35,879 nt of DNA from Mycobacterium sp. IS-3022 (GTDB lineage Bacteria > Actinomycetota > Actinomycetes > Mycobacteriales > Mycobacteriaceae): the NCBI RefSeq assembly GCF_001500065.1, contig NZ_LQIN01000022.1, positions 1 through 35,879 on the forward strand, given 5' to 3'. This document shows positions 26,642-33,966 of the stretch, one piece after another; within the stretch, counting starts at the first letter, position 1, and every line of letters starts with the position of its first letter. Under the pieces are notes generated by a model. The model did no database searches. It saw only the letters and a program-made list of their open reading frames with translations, and had not been told where the DNA came from. A program made the position numbers and the translations under genes.

Positions 26642-26884
26642 CTAGCCGAAGTCGGCGGGCTGTTGCGGATTGCCTGGGTCGCTTTTGACGATCGGCAGGG
26701 TGGGATCGAACCTCGAGTTGGAGGACGCACCGCGTGGTGCATCACGCCATGGCGTACACACGCCGACAAAAGGCACGTCCGCACACGGGCCCTGCGGCGT
26801 GGCAGGTGCGGTGGCCGCGAAGCCCAAAGCCGTTGCCGCAAGGGCTATCGCGGAAAGTATGGATCGAACTGTCAGACCGAGCAT
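26642..26884 (-). CDS. Small secreted protein
   Basis: This protein has 80 residues. The N-terminal 30 form a signal peptide (LTVRSILSAIALAATALGFAATAPA), leaving a mature peptide of about 50 residues that begins TPQGPCADVPFVGVCTPW: two cysteines eight residues apart, rich in Pro, no charge clusters. I do not recognise a family beyond resemblance to small exported mycobacterial peptides. AAGGA lies seven to eight bases before the ATG. It is convergent with the Tat flavoprotein, with 12 bases between stops. Codon pattern and signal peptide make it a likely real gene despite its size. Confidence 0.72.
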   Translation of the reverse strand: MLGLTVRSILSAIALAATALGFAATAPATPQGPCADVPFVGVCTPWRDAPRGASSNSRFDPTLPIVKSDPGNPQQPADFG

Positions 26885-26990
26885 CGTGGTTCCTTCCGCC
26901 GATGCCTAGTTGAACGCCTCTGTGTGCCAGGGTAATCCCGAGAATTGACGGTGAACAGCTCCGCTAGCTTGCCTTACATTTAGTCGAGCT

Positions 26991-27430
26991 CTACAAGTTT
27001 CGGCTCACGCGGGTGTGCCAGATCCGTTCCGTCTGCGGGCCGACGTCGGGACTGTGGGTCTGCTGGAAGTTGCGTCCGCTTCGGCCGAACGTCGCGAGAA
27101 CGGCTGTGGGAACGTCGGATTCGAGAACCGGTTCGGTAAGCCAGCGGCACGGCCGCACGTGTACCAGGTCGACGGCGACGGCATCCGCGTCGTCGTCGCG
27201 ACGATACGGGCCGTCGATGCGGCCCAACCAGAACAGCCCATCCGCGTCGCGGGTCCAGACGAACGACCGTCGACGATGTCGGCGAACCGGGCGATTCGAC
27301 GAGCCAACCGGTCACCGAACCCCGCGTCGCCGAACCCGACGAGACACTTTGCGAGGGCGCGGTCGATCGCCGGTTGCGGATCGATGTCGTCGCGGCGGGA
27401 CCGCATCGGAGCCCGGTACACCTGAGCCAC
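26991..27430 (-). pseudogene. Frameshifted gene of unknown function (MrrN/EVE-like domain suspected)
   Basis: The first part, from GTG at 27430, reads a convincing protein (VYRAPMRSRRDDIDPQPAI through RIARFADIVDG), then the frame turns to nonsense. From about 27266 down to the TAG at 26991 the next frame reads equally well: SFVWTRDADGLFWLGRIDG, then VDLVHVRPCRWL and SGRNFQQTHSPDVGP. Inserting one base at the CC of 27267-27268 restores a single protein of about 147 residues. The GLFWLGRIDGPY...HVRPCRWL block recalls the PUA/EVE-like ligand-reading domains at the front of some restriction enzymes, but this is a weak impression. Either a true decay mutation or a sequencing error is possible. The start is 20 bases from the divergent membrane-protein gene. 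Confidence 0.7.
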
Positions 27431-27450
27431 CCGCGATATTCTGCCGTGCG
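27431..27450. promoter_or_regulatory. 20-base divergent spacer with shared -10 region
   Basis: On the plus strand TATTCT (27437-27442) is eight bases before the ATG at 27451. On the minus strand CAGAAT (27438-27443) is seven bases before the GTG at 27430. Both hexamers use the same base pairs, so one melted region would serve two leaderless transcripts. Confidence 0.5.
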
Positions 27451-27717
27451 ATGGAGACGTTCAAGCGTTACCTGATATTTCAGGCGATGATGTTCGTCTT
27501 CGGCATCGTCGGGCCGATCTTTCTGATCATGTACTTCACCTCCCAGCCGGACCACACCATGAAGTGGGCGTATTGGATCGGTTTGTTCATCACGGCCGCC
27601 GACGTGCTCATCGCGTTGGGCCTCACCGCCTCCACCGCGCCGAACAAAGCGCCCGCTGACGTCCGTCTCTCGCTCAAGGTCGCTGAGTGGATGCAGCGCA
27701 GGCGCGATGACGGCTAG
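27451..27717 (+). CDS. Small two-helix membrane protein
   Basis: This protein has 88 residues. Helix 1 is YLIFQAMMFVFGIVGPIFLIMYF and helix 2 is AYWIGLFITAADVLIALGLTA (quoted in part), joined by a short loop (TSQPDHTMKW), with a charged C-terminal tail (LKVAEWMQRRRDDG). There is no recognisable domain; it resembles small conserved actinobacterial membrane proteins of unknown role. The ATG at 27451 starts directly after a -10 TATTCT with no space for a ribosome site, so it is probably leaderless. Its last four bases overlap the 3' end of menJ, which runs on the opposite strand. Confidence 0.75.
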   Translation: METFKRYLIFQAMMFVFGIVGPIFLIMYFTSQPDHTMKWAYWIGLFITAADVLIALGLTASTAPNKAPADVRLSLKVAEWMQRRRDDG

Positions 27718-28934
27718 CTGAACGGCGCGCGGTCGTCGATGCGCTGCGACAGCAGGCCGGCGCCGCGCCAGACCCGGGCGGTCCAGTCCTCGTCCTCGTC
27801 GGTGACGAAATTGCCCATCACCCGGACCGCGATGGTCATCAGCGCCGCCGACCGCATGGCGAGAGGTCCCGTCGACGGCAGGAACCGCGGGAACGTCAAC
27901 AGCAGGGCCAGCCTGCGGGCCACGGAGAACCCGCGTGCGTAGTGGGCCGAGAGCACCGCCGGCCACGCCGCGGTCAGATCGCCGGTGCCCAGCAATTCGG
28001 CCGCCAGCCGGCCGGTCTCGAGCCCGTAGTCGATGCCTTCGCCGTTCAACGGGTTGACGCATGCGGCGGCGTCGCCGATCAGCATCCAGTTCGGCCCGGC
28101 GACGCCCGACACCGCTCCGCCCATCGGCAGCAGCGCCGACAGTCCGGCGCGGGGTTCACCGTCGAAGCCCCACTCTTCGCGGCGCAGCTTCGTGTAGTAC
28201 GACATCAGCGGCCGCAGCGCCGCGTCGGCCGGGCGCTTCGCGGTGGCGAGCGCCCCGACGCCGATGTTCACCTCGCCGTTGCCGAGCGGGAAGATCCAGC
28301 CGTACCCGGGCAGCACCTTGCCCTCCGGCGAGCGCAGTTCCAGGTGTGACGTGATCCACGGCTCGCTTGCCCGCGGCGTGGCGATGTACCCGCGGACCGC
28401 CACGCCGTAGACCGTCTCCTGATGCCACTTGCGGCCCAACACACGCCCCAGCGTCGAACGTGCGCCGTCGGCGACGATCAGCTCACCACACCCGATCTCG
28501 GCGCCCGAGTCGAGCACCACCGCCTCCGCGCGGCCCGACGAATCATGGCGCACATCAACGGCTTTCACGCCGAGCATCATTTTCGCACCGTCGTCGGACG
28601 CCACCATGCGGATCCGGTCGTCGAGTTCGGTCCGCGGCACGGCGCTCGACGTCGTCGGGAACGACGGACCCGGCCACTCGACTTCGACGTCGGCGCCGAA
28701 CCCCGACATCCGCAAGCCGCGGTGCTGTACCCGCCCGGCCAGCCACGAACCCAGGCCCAGCCGCTGCATCTCCAGCACCGCGCGCGGGGTGAGCCCGTCG
28801 CCGCAGGCCTTGTCGCGCGGAAACTGCGCCGAGTCGATGACGACCACATCGCGGCCGGCGCGACATGCCCATGCCGCGGCAGCAGAACCGGCAGGGCCGG
28901 CCCCCACGACAACCACGTCCGCTCGCGTATCCAT
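27714..28934 (-). CDS. menJ: Menaquinone reductase (isoprenoid side-chain), GGR family
   Basis: This protein has 406 residues and is a flavoprotein of the geranylgeranyl reductase family, matching Rv0561c (MenJ), which saturates the beta-isoprene unit of menaquinone-9 at the membrane to give MK-9(II-H2). Motifs: FAD site [18 protein letters not shown], the conserved FPRDKACGDGLTPRAV block, the YGWIFPLGNGEVNIGVG active-site strand, and GDAAACVNPLNGEGIDYGLETG for FAD closure. All are intact. The start is the ATG at 28934; a longer open frame upstream runs antisense through grcC1 and is ignored. CATACT (28942-28947, minus strand) is seven bases upstream. It is divergent from grcC1 with only 21 bases between starts. 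Confidence 0.93.
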   Translation of the reverse strand: MDTRADVVVVGAGPAGSAAAAWACRAGRDVVVIDSAQFPRDKACGDGLTPRAVLEMQRLGLGSWLAGRVQHRGLRMSGFGADVEVEWPGPSFPTTSSAVPRTELDDRIRMVASDDGAKMMLGVKAVDVRHDSSGRAEAVVLDSGAEIGCGELIVADGARSTLGRVLGRKWHQETVYGVAVRGYIATPRASEPWITSHLELRSPEGKVLPGYGWIFPLGNGEVNIGVGALATAKRPADAALRPLMSYYTKLRREEWGFDGEPRAGLSALLPMGGAVSGVAGPNWMLIGDAAACVNPLNGEGIDYGLETGRLAAELLGTGDLTAAWPAVLSAHYARGFSVARRLALLLTFPRFLPSTGPLAMRSAALMTIAVRVMGNFVTDEDEDWTARVWRGAGLLSQRIDDRAPFS

Positions 28935-28955
28935 GGTTCCCAGTATGTTGGCAGG
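28935..28955. promoter_or_regulatory. 21-base menJ/grcC1 divergent spacer with overlapping -10 elements
   Basis: Plus strand: TATGTT (28944-28949) six bases before the grcC1 GTG at 28956. Minus strand: CATACT (28942-28947) seven bases before the menJ ATG at 28934. The hexamers overlap by four bases. There is no room for ribosome sites, so both mRNAs should be leaderless and both polymerases would need the same melted DNA. Confidence 0.6.
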
Positions 28956-29963
28956 GTGAGGACACCAGCGACCGTGGTGGCGGGGGTTGACTTCGGGGAT
29001 CCCGCCTTTGCGCAGGATGTCCGGGACGGCGTGGCCCGCATCGAGGACCTGATGGCCACTGAGCTGGGCAAAGCCGACGAGCTGATGGCAGACGCGGTCC
29101 AGCACCTGTTCCAGGCGGGTGGCAAGCGGTTCCGTCCGCTGTTCACCGTGCTGTCGGCCCAGCTGGGCCCTGAGCCCGACGCGTGGCAGGTCACGGTCGC
29201 CGGCGCGGTCATCGAGCTGGTGCACCTGGCGACCCTGTACCACGACGACGTGATGGACGAGGCGGAGGTCCGCCGCGGCGCCGACAGCGCCAACGCCCGC
29301 TGGGGCAACAACATCGCGATCCTGGCGGGCGACTATCTGTTCGCCACGGCGTCGCGCCTCGTCAGCCGGCTCGGGCCCGAGGCGGTGCGCATCATCGCCG
29401 ACACCTTCGCCCAGTTGGTGACCGGCCAGATGCGCGAGACCCGCGGCGCCGCCGAGCACGTCGACTCCGTCGAGCACTACCTCAAGGTCGTCTACGAGAA
29501 GACCGCATGCCTGATTGCGGCGTCCGGCCGGTTCGGCGCGACGTTCTCCGGCGCCGACGAGGAGCAGATCGAGCGGTTGAGCCGCCTCGGCGGCATCGTC
29601 GGCACCGCGTTCCAGATCTCCGACGACATCATCGACATCGACAGCGATCCGGACGAATCCGGCAAGGTTCCCGGCACGGATCTGCGCGAGGGCGTGCACA
29701 CCCTTCCCGTGCTCTACGCGTTGCGCGAGGCGGGTCCCGACGGCGACCGGTTGCGAGAGCTGCTGGCCGGGCCGGTGCAGAACGACGCCGACGTCGCCGA
29801 GGCGCTGCAGCTGCTGCGCGGCTCGCCCGGGATGCTGAAGGCCAAGCGGACCGTCGCGCAGTATGCCGTGCAGGCCCGCGAGGAGCTCGCCAACCTGCCC
29901 GAGGGACCGGGCCGGCACGCCCTGGCGATGCTGGTCGATTACACGGTTAACCGGCACGGCTGA
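28956..29963 (+). CDS. grcC1: Long-chain all-trans polyprenyl diphosphate synthase
   Basis: This protein has 335 residues and matches mycobacterial GrcC1 (Rv0562). It extends allylic diphosphates with IPP to make the menaquinone side chain. The first aspartate-rich motif is DDVMDE in LATLYHDDVMDEAEVRRG and the second is DDIIDIDSD in ISDDIIDIDSDPDESGKVPG. GGKRFRPL binds IPP. The residue five before the first motif is alanine, a small residue that permits long (C35-C50) products. The start is GTG at 28956, six bases after TATGTT. An open frame upstream from 28422 lies antisense to menJ and is ignored. It supplies the tail that MenJ later reduces, so divergent pairing makes biochemical sense. 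Confidence 0.93.
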   Translation: MRTPATVVAGVDFGDPAFAQDVRDGVARIEDLMATELGKADELMADAVQHLFQAGGKRFRPLFTVLSAQLGPEPDAWQVTVAGAVIELVHLATLYHDDVMDEAEVRRGADSANARWGNNIAILAGDYLFATASRLVSRLGPEAVRIIADTFAQLVTGQMRETRGAAEHVDSVEHYLKVVYEKTACLIAASGRFGATFSGADEEQIERLSRLGGIVGTAFQISDDIIDIDSDPDESGKVPGTDLREGVHTLPVLYALREAGPDGDRLRELLAGPVQNDADVAEALQLLRGSPGMLKAKRTVAQYAVQAREELANLPEGPGRHALAMLVDYTVNRHG

Positions 29964-29969
29964 CCGGGC

Positions 29970-29997
29970 GGAACTTGCGGAGCCCGGCTAAGCGTTG
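29970..29997 (+). promoter_or_regulatory. SigE/SigH-type ECF promoter of htpX
   Basis: GGAAC (29970-29974, followed by TT) and CGTT (29993-29996) are 18 bases apart, the pattern of mycobacterial SigE/SigH promoters. They lie 35 bases before the htpX start and just after the grcC1 stop. From memory, htpX is part of the M. tuberculosis SigE envelope-stress regulon, which fits. Confidence 0.6.
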
Positions 29998-30031
29998 ACT
30001 CAGCGGAGTTCTTGGTCTGAAGGAGGAAGCG

Positions 30032-30913
30032 ATGACCTGGCATCCGCACGCGAACACCGCCAAGACGTTCGCTCTGCTGGTGGGGTTCTCGGCGCTGATC
30101 GTGTTCATCGCGGCGCTGTTCCGCAACACGGCGCTCATCGGCCTGGCGGTGCTGTTCGCCGTCGGCATGAACGCCTACATGTACTTCAACAGCGACAAGC
30201 TCTCGCTGCGCGCGATGCACGCCCAGCCGGTCACCGAGATGCAGGCGCCGGTGATGTACCGCATCGTCCGCGAGTTGGCGACCACCGCGCGCCAGCCGAT
30301 GCCGCGGCTCTACATCAGTGACACCGCCGCACCGAACGCGTTCGCGACGGGCCGCAATCCGCGCAACGCCGCGGTGTGCTGCACGACGGGCATCCTGCAG
30401 ATCCTCAACGAACGTGAACTGCGTGCGGTGCTCGGCCACGAACTGTCGCACGTCTACAACCGCGACATCCTGATCTCGAGTGTGGCCGGTGCGATGGCCG
30501 CCGTCATCACCGCGCTGGCCAACATCGCGTACTTCGCGACCCTGTTCGGCGGCAACCGCGAAGGCAGCGCGAATCCGTTTGCGATTCTGTTGGTTTCGCT
30601 GTTGGGTCCGATCGCGGCGATGGTGATCCGGCTGGCGGTGTCGCGCTCGCGCGAGTATCAGGCCGACCAGTCGGGTGCGGAGTTGACGGGCGATCCGTTG
30701 GCGTTGGCCAGCGCGCTGCGCAAGATCAGCGTCGGCGTCGAGCAGGCGCCGCTGCCGCCGGACCCCAAGCTGGCCGATCAGGCGCATCTGATGATCGCCA
30801 ACCCGTTCCGCGCGGGCGAGCGCATCGGCAAGCTGTTCTCCACGCACCCGCCGATCGCCGACCGGATCGCGCGGCTGGAGGCGATGGCGGGCCGAGGACC
30901 GGGCCACTACTGA
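30032..30913 (+). CDS. htpX: Membrane zinc metalloprotease HtpX
   Basis: This protein has 293 residues and is an M48-family protease that degrades misfolded membrane proteins, with the active site at the cytoplasmic face. Two N-terminal helices (residues about 12-30 and 33-51) precede the zinc motif H136-E-L-S-H140. Two more helices span about 148-200, and the third zinc ligand is E208 in [28 protein letters not shown] closes the domain. The length equals that of other actinobacterial HtpX. Ribosome site AAGGAGG (30020-30026) is five bases before the ATG. A SigE-like promoter lies in the 68-base gap after grcC1, so expression is probably stress-induced and separate from menaquinone genes. Confidence 0.95.
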   Translation: MTWHPHANTAKTFALLVGFSALIVFIAALFRNTALIGLAVLFAVGMNAYMYFNSDKLSLRAMHAQPVTEMQAPVMYRIVRELATTARQPMPRLYISDTAAPNAFATGRNPRNAAVCCTTGILQILNERELRAVLGHELSHVYNRDILISSVAGAMAAVITALANIAYFATLFGGNREGSANPFAILLVSLLGPIAAMVIRLAVSRSREYQADQSGAELTGDPLALASALRKISVGVEQAPLPPDPKLADQAHLMIANPFRAGERIGKLFSTHPPIADRIARLEAMAGRGPGHY

Positions 30914-30916
30914 CAC

Positions 30917-30969
30917 GCGAATTCGGTGTCGCCGGTTGCGCTCAGCGCAGCTTTGAGCACCGAAATCGC
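30917..30969. repeat. Nested inverted repeat after htpX
   Basis: GCGAATTCGGTG (30917-30928) and CACCGAAATCGC (30958-30969) pair at 11 of 12 positions. TGCG (30937-30940) and CGCA (30946-30949) form an inner hairpin. There is no T-run. It starts four bases after the htpX stop and precedes the LuxR gene on the same strand. It has the same architecture as the elements at 7518, 21918 and 23939. The remaining 75 bases to the LuxR start show no clear promoter. Confidence 0.6.
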
Positions 30970-31044
30970 ACGATCGGAGTAGAACGGAAAGCGGACCGGT
31001 CAAGGACGCGTTGCGTCGAACGCACAGAAGGGTGGTGGCCGGCG

Positions 31045-32109
31045 ATGCCAGGGTGCCGGCTGAGCCGGCTGGAAGAACGAGTCACCCGCATCTGCGCGCG
31101 TGGCCAAGACCCGATCGAACTGCTCGCTGCGGTTGCCGCGGAGGTACGAAACGACATCGCTTATGAGGCAGCGGGATGGTTGCTCACCGACCCCGATACG
31201 CTGCTGCTCACCGGCGTGTACGCCGAAAACGTCTCGCGTGCACAGCATCTCGCGTTGATCGAATGTGAGCTCACGACAGATGACGTCAACAAGTTCGTCG
31301 ACCTGGCCCACCGCGACGTTCCGGCGGCATCTCTGAGCGCAGTCACCGGCGGAGACCTCAGTCGCAGCGCCCGCTGGTCGAAGGTGTACCGGCCCAACGG
31401 ATACGGCGACGAGATGCGAGGCGTGTTCAGCTCCGGTGCGGCGACTTGGGGGCATTTCTGCCTGACCCGCCGCGCCACCGATCCGTTCTTCACCGACGAC
31501 GAGGTCGCGGCCATGGCCAGGCTCTGCCCGCACGTGGGCAACGCGATTCGCGCGTGCTTACAGCTGGCGAGCCAGCCCGGCCCGACCAGCCCCGGCCCGG
31601 CTGCATTGCTGATACTCGCCGATGACGGCACCGTCGAGTCGATGACTCCTCAGGTCACCGAGTGGCTCGGCCCCGTCGACGACGAACGCCTGGAGACCGC
31701 GATCGTGCTGCACGAGGTGGCACACCAAGCCCGCGCCCTCGCCGAGCACGGTGTCGGCGAGCCCGCGATGGCGCGCACCAGGAGCCGCAACGGCGACTGG
31801 CTGGTAGTGCGAGGAATCCGTCTCGATCGTGATGGACCCGGAACGGGCCGCACTGCAGTGGTTTTGGAGCAGGCCCGTCGTTCAGACATCGCGCCTGTCC
31901 TCGTTCACCTGCACCAACTGACCCGTCGCGAAAAGGAGATCACGCAGCTGTTGTTGACCGGCATGTCCACCAGGGACATCGCCGCTCGGCTGTGGATCAC
32001 CTCCGAGACGTTGCGAGGCCACATCAAGGCGATCTTCGCCAAGCTCGGCGTGAACAGCCGCCCGGAGCTGGCCGCGTTACTGTCGCAGGACCTCGTCGTC
32101 CGGCATTAG
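31045..32109 (+). CDS. LuxR-family transcriptional regulator
   Basis: This protein has 354 residues. The C-terminal LuxR/FixJ helix-turn-helix begins near residue 292 (LTRREKEITQLLLTG, then STRDIAARLWITSETLRGHI and FAKLGVNSRPELAAL). The N-terminal 270 residues look like a GAF-type sensor (VAAEVRNDIAYEAAGWLLTDP, then GATWGHFCLTRRATDPFFTD), with a linker of Pro/Gly. No Walker motif or receiver domain is present, so it is neither MalT-like nor a response regulator; a directly bound small ligand is likely. AAGGGTGG (31028-31035) precedes the ATG by nine bases. Its last 33 bases overlap the 3' end of the convergent monooxygenase gene. The target genes are not evident. Confidence 0.85.
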   Translation: MPGCRLSRLEERVTRICARGQDPIELLAAVAAEVRNDIAYEAAGWLLTDPDTLLLTGVYAENVSRAQHLALIECELTTDDVNKFVDLAHRDVPAASLSAVTGGDLSRSARWSKVYRPNGYGDEMRGVFSSGAATWGHFCLTRRATDPFFTDDEVAAMARLCPHVGNAIRACLQLASQPGPTSPGPAALLILADDGTVESMTPQVTEWLGPVDDERLETAIVLHEVAHQARALAEHGVGEPAMARTRSRNGDWLVVRGIRLDRDGPGTGRTAVVLEQARRSDIAPVLVHLHQLTRREKEITQLLLTGMSTRDIAARLWITSETLRGHIKAIFAKLGVNSRPELAALLSQDLVVRH

Positions 32110-33249
32110 CGGCTTCGAAGCCGACAACTGCGCCGCGATGTCGTCGGCCACCCGGCGGGCCAGCCCGCCGACGAACTTCGTCAGGCCGGGCCGGTACACG
32201 TAGCCGACGAAGCGCAATCCCGGCAAGGTCTCGCCGCCGCACCCGTCGCGTGGCATGCCGTGCTGGTCGAGGACGTCGAGATGACCGACCATGGCGTCCA
32301 GCCCGGTCCGGTATCCGGTGGCCGCGATGATGCTGTCAACCTGCACCGTGGTGCCGTCGACGAGCACCGCCCCGCGCTCTTCCAACCGGTCGACGGCCGG
32401 CACCACACGCAGCGAGCGGTCCCGGATCGCGTCGATCACTTCGCGGTCGACGATCGCCGTGCCGGCGCCGCGGCGCTTGAGCCCAGCGATCGGCCCCTCC
32501 CGAGGCGCGGCGAGGCCGAAGCCGCTCAGATCGCCGATAACCCGGCGTTGCATGGCTTGCAGCATCTTGTCGACGAGCCCGGTGGGCAGCCGCAGAAACA
32601 GCGGCAGCGGCAGGTCGGCGGGCAAGCCACCGACCTCGCGCAGCAGGATGTTCGGTGGGGTGCGGACGGCCAGCGTCACCTCCGGACAACCGGAGCGGCT
32701 CAGCTCGTAGGCGATCTCGAGCCCGGTGGAGCCGGCGCCGGCGACGAGCACACGTTGCCCCGCGAACGCCGTGGCGTTGCGATACTGCGCGGCGTGCACC
32801 ACGCGACCGGCGAAGGCGTGGCCCTCGGCCCAGTCGGGAAGTAAGGGCCGGTTGAAGATGCCGGTCGCCACCACGACCTGGCGGACCCGCTGAGCGCCTC
32901 GGGTGGTGACGACGTCCCAGCCACCGCCGGGAGCCGGGTCGAGCCGGCGCACGTCGACGCCCAACCGGACGGGAACGCGCCTGCGCGCGGCATACGTCTG
33001 CAGGTAGTCGACGTACTGGTCGCGGGTCGGGAACTGCCCGAAATGACGCGGAAAAGGCGCACCGGGCAGGGCCGAGTTGCGGCGGCAGGTGTTGAACCGC
33101 AGGGCGTCGTACCGATGTGCCCAGGCGGCGCCGATCTGCGTGCCGCGTTCGACGACGGTCGCGTCCACCCCGCGCGCCAGCAGTTCGGCGGCGCATGCCA
33201 ACCCGGCCGGACCGCTGCCGACTACCAGCACGCTGTTGTCGGTTGCCAT
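32077..33249 (-). CDS. FAD/NADPH-dependent monooxygenase (FMO/Baeyer-Villiger-like)
   Basis: This protein has 390 residues. Two Rossmann sites are visible: FAD at VLVVGSGPAGLACAAELL and NADP at VLVAGAGSTGLEIAYELS. Between them stand WAHRYDALRFNTCRR and VVVATGIFNRPLLP, typical of flavin-containing monooxygenases of the CzcO/YUC type, and near the end IIAATGYRTGLD. A canonical Baeyer-Villiger fingerprint (FxGxxxHxxxWP) is altered: the matching place reads FAGRVVHAAQYRNA, so the tryptophan is missing. The start is the ATG at 33249 with GGGGAGGGG just upstream; a longer frame to 33411 crosses the divergent promoter region. Substrate unknown. It is divergent from a secreted-protein gene. Confidence 0.87.
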   Translation of the reverse strand: MATDNSVLVVGSGPAGLACAAELLARGVDATVVERGTQIGAAWAHRYDALRFNTCRRNSALPGAPFPRHFGQFPTRDQYVDYLQTYAARRRVPVRLGVDVRRLDPAPGGGWDVVTTRGAQRVRQVVVATGIFNRPLLPDWAEGHAFAGRVVHAAQYRNATAFAGQRVLVAGAGSTGLEIAYELSRSGCPEVTLAVRTPPNILLREVGGLPADLPLPLFLRLPTGLVDKMLQAMQRRVIGDLSGFGLAAPREGPIAGLKRRGAGTAIVDREVIDAIRDRSLRVVPAVDRLEERGAVLVDGTTVQVDSIIAATGYRTGLDAMVGHLDVLDQHGMPRDGCGGETLPGLRFVGYVYRPGLTKFVGGLARRVADDIAAQLSASKPLMPDDEVLRQ

Positions 33250-33428
33250 GACCCCTCCCCGCGTGAGCCCTCGCCAGGAGTCCAGCGTCGGCCCGAGTCG
33301 CGGCGGCCGCCACCCCGCAGATGGGGGGTTTTCGCTCGTATCCGATCGAGGTGGGTAACGATGCGGTGTTCGGCGCCGATGTGATCCGTATGCTGCGAGT
33401 CCCGGCCGCACCCCTTAGGGTGTGGACC
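33250..33428. promoter_or_regulatory. Divergent spacer between monooxygenase and secreted-protein genes
   Basis: This 179-base gap holds the ribosome site of the minus-strand monooxygenase gene and, at its right end, TAGGGT (33416-33421), seven bases before the GTG at 33429. Apart from these I see no repeat, hairpin or small gene in it. Confidence 0.4.
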
Positions 33429-33962
33429 GTGCTGAACAGGGTGTTGATCGGTGTCGTGGGGTCCGCGGCGGCGGCCCTGATCGGTGTGGCGGGTATCGCC
33501 GCGGCGCAGCCGCCGGAACCGGCGCCGGCCCCACCGAACGTCAACTCGCTGGCGCCGGTGAAGCTGTCCGAGTACGCGGTGATGGACGGCCACTGGTACG
33601 CGTTTCGGACGCCGGACGGGCTGACGTGCGTGCTGCAACGCAACGGCGGCTACGGCTGCAGCGGTGCGATCCCGGCCGCACCGAACGGCGCGAACTTCGT
33701 CAGCGGCGGCCCGGGCGTGCCGCAATTCTCCGCGACGACGGCCGACGTGTTCGCGAGTGTCGGTGAGGTCAAGTCGCTTCCGGCCGGCTCGCGGATCAGC
33801 TATCAGACCGTCAGCTGCGGCAGCGAAGGCGGGGTGACAACGTGTTCGGACAGCCGCAACCAGTCCGGTTTCGTGTTGACGCCTGCTGGCAGCCACATCA
33901 TCAACGGCGGCAAGGATCCGCTACTGGATCGGCCCGAGGGCACGAACCCGTTCTTCAACTAG
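33429..33962 (+). CDS. Secreted protein of unknown function
   Basis: This protein has 177 residues. GTG at 33429 starts a clean signal peptide (VLNRVLIGVVGSAAAALIG, then VAGIAAAQPP with cleavage after A-A-A). A Pro-rich spacer (PPEPAPAPPNVN) leads to a domain with four cysteines (LTCVLQ, GYGCSG, VSCGSEG, TTCSDS) and many aromatic and Gly residues. It resembles conserved exported mycobacterial proteins of unknown role. The -10-like TAGGGT is seven bases upstream and no ribosome site exists, so a leaderless mRNA is likely. A GTG at 33420 and a longer frame to 33321 are possible but would bury the signal peptide. It is convergent with gpsA, with four bases between stops. Confidence 0.82.
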   Translation: MLNRVLIGVVGSAAAALIGVAGIAAAQPPEPAPAPPNVNSLAPVKLSEYAVMDGHWYAFRTPDGLTCVLQRNGGYGCSGAIPAAPNGANFVSGGPGVPQFSATTADVFASVGEVKSLPAGSRISYQTVSCGSEGGVTTCSDSRNQSGFVLTPAGSHIINGGKDPLLDRPEGTNPFFN

Positions 33963-33966
33963 GGCG

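Noticed and set aside
26963..26983. Possible IdeR (iron) box near the small secreted-protein gene
   Set aside because: The stretch GCTAGCTTGCCTTACATTTAG-like region has the right flavour, but only about half of the consensus positions match, so it is not supported.
29939..31003. Long minus-strand open frame opposite htpX and grcC1
   Set aside because: It is antisense to two well-recognised proteins, its translation is Arg/His/Gln-rich without motifs, and long shadow frames are usual in high-GC DNA.
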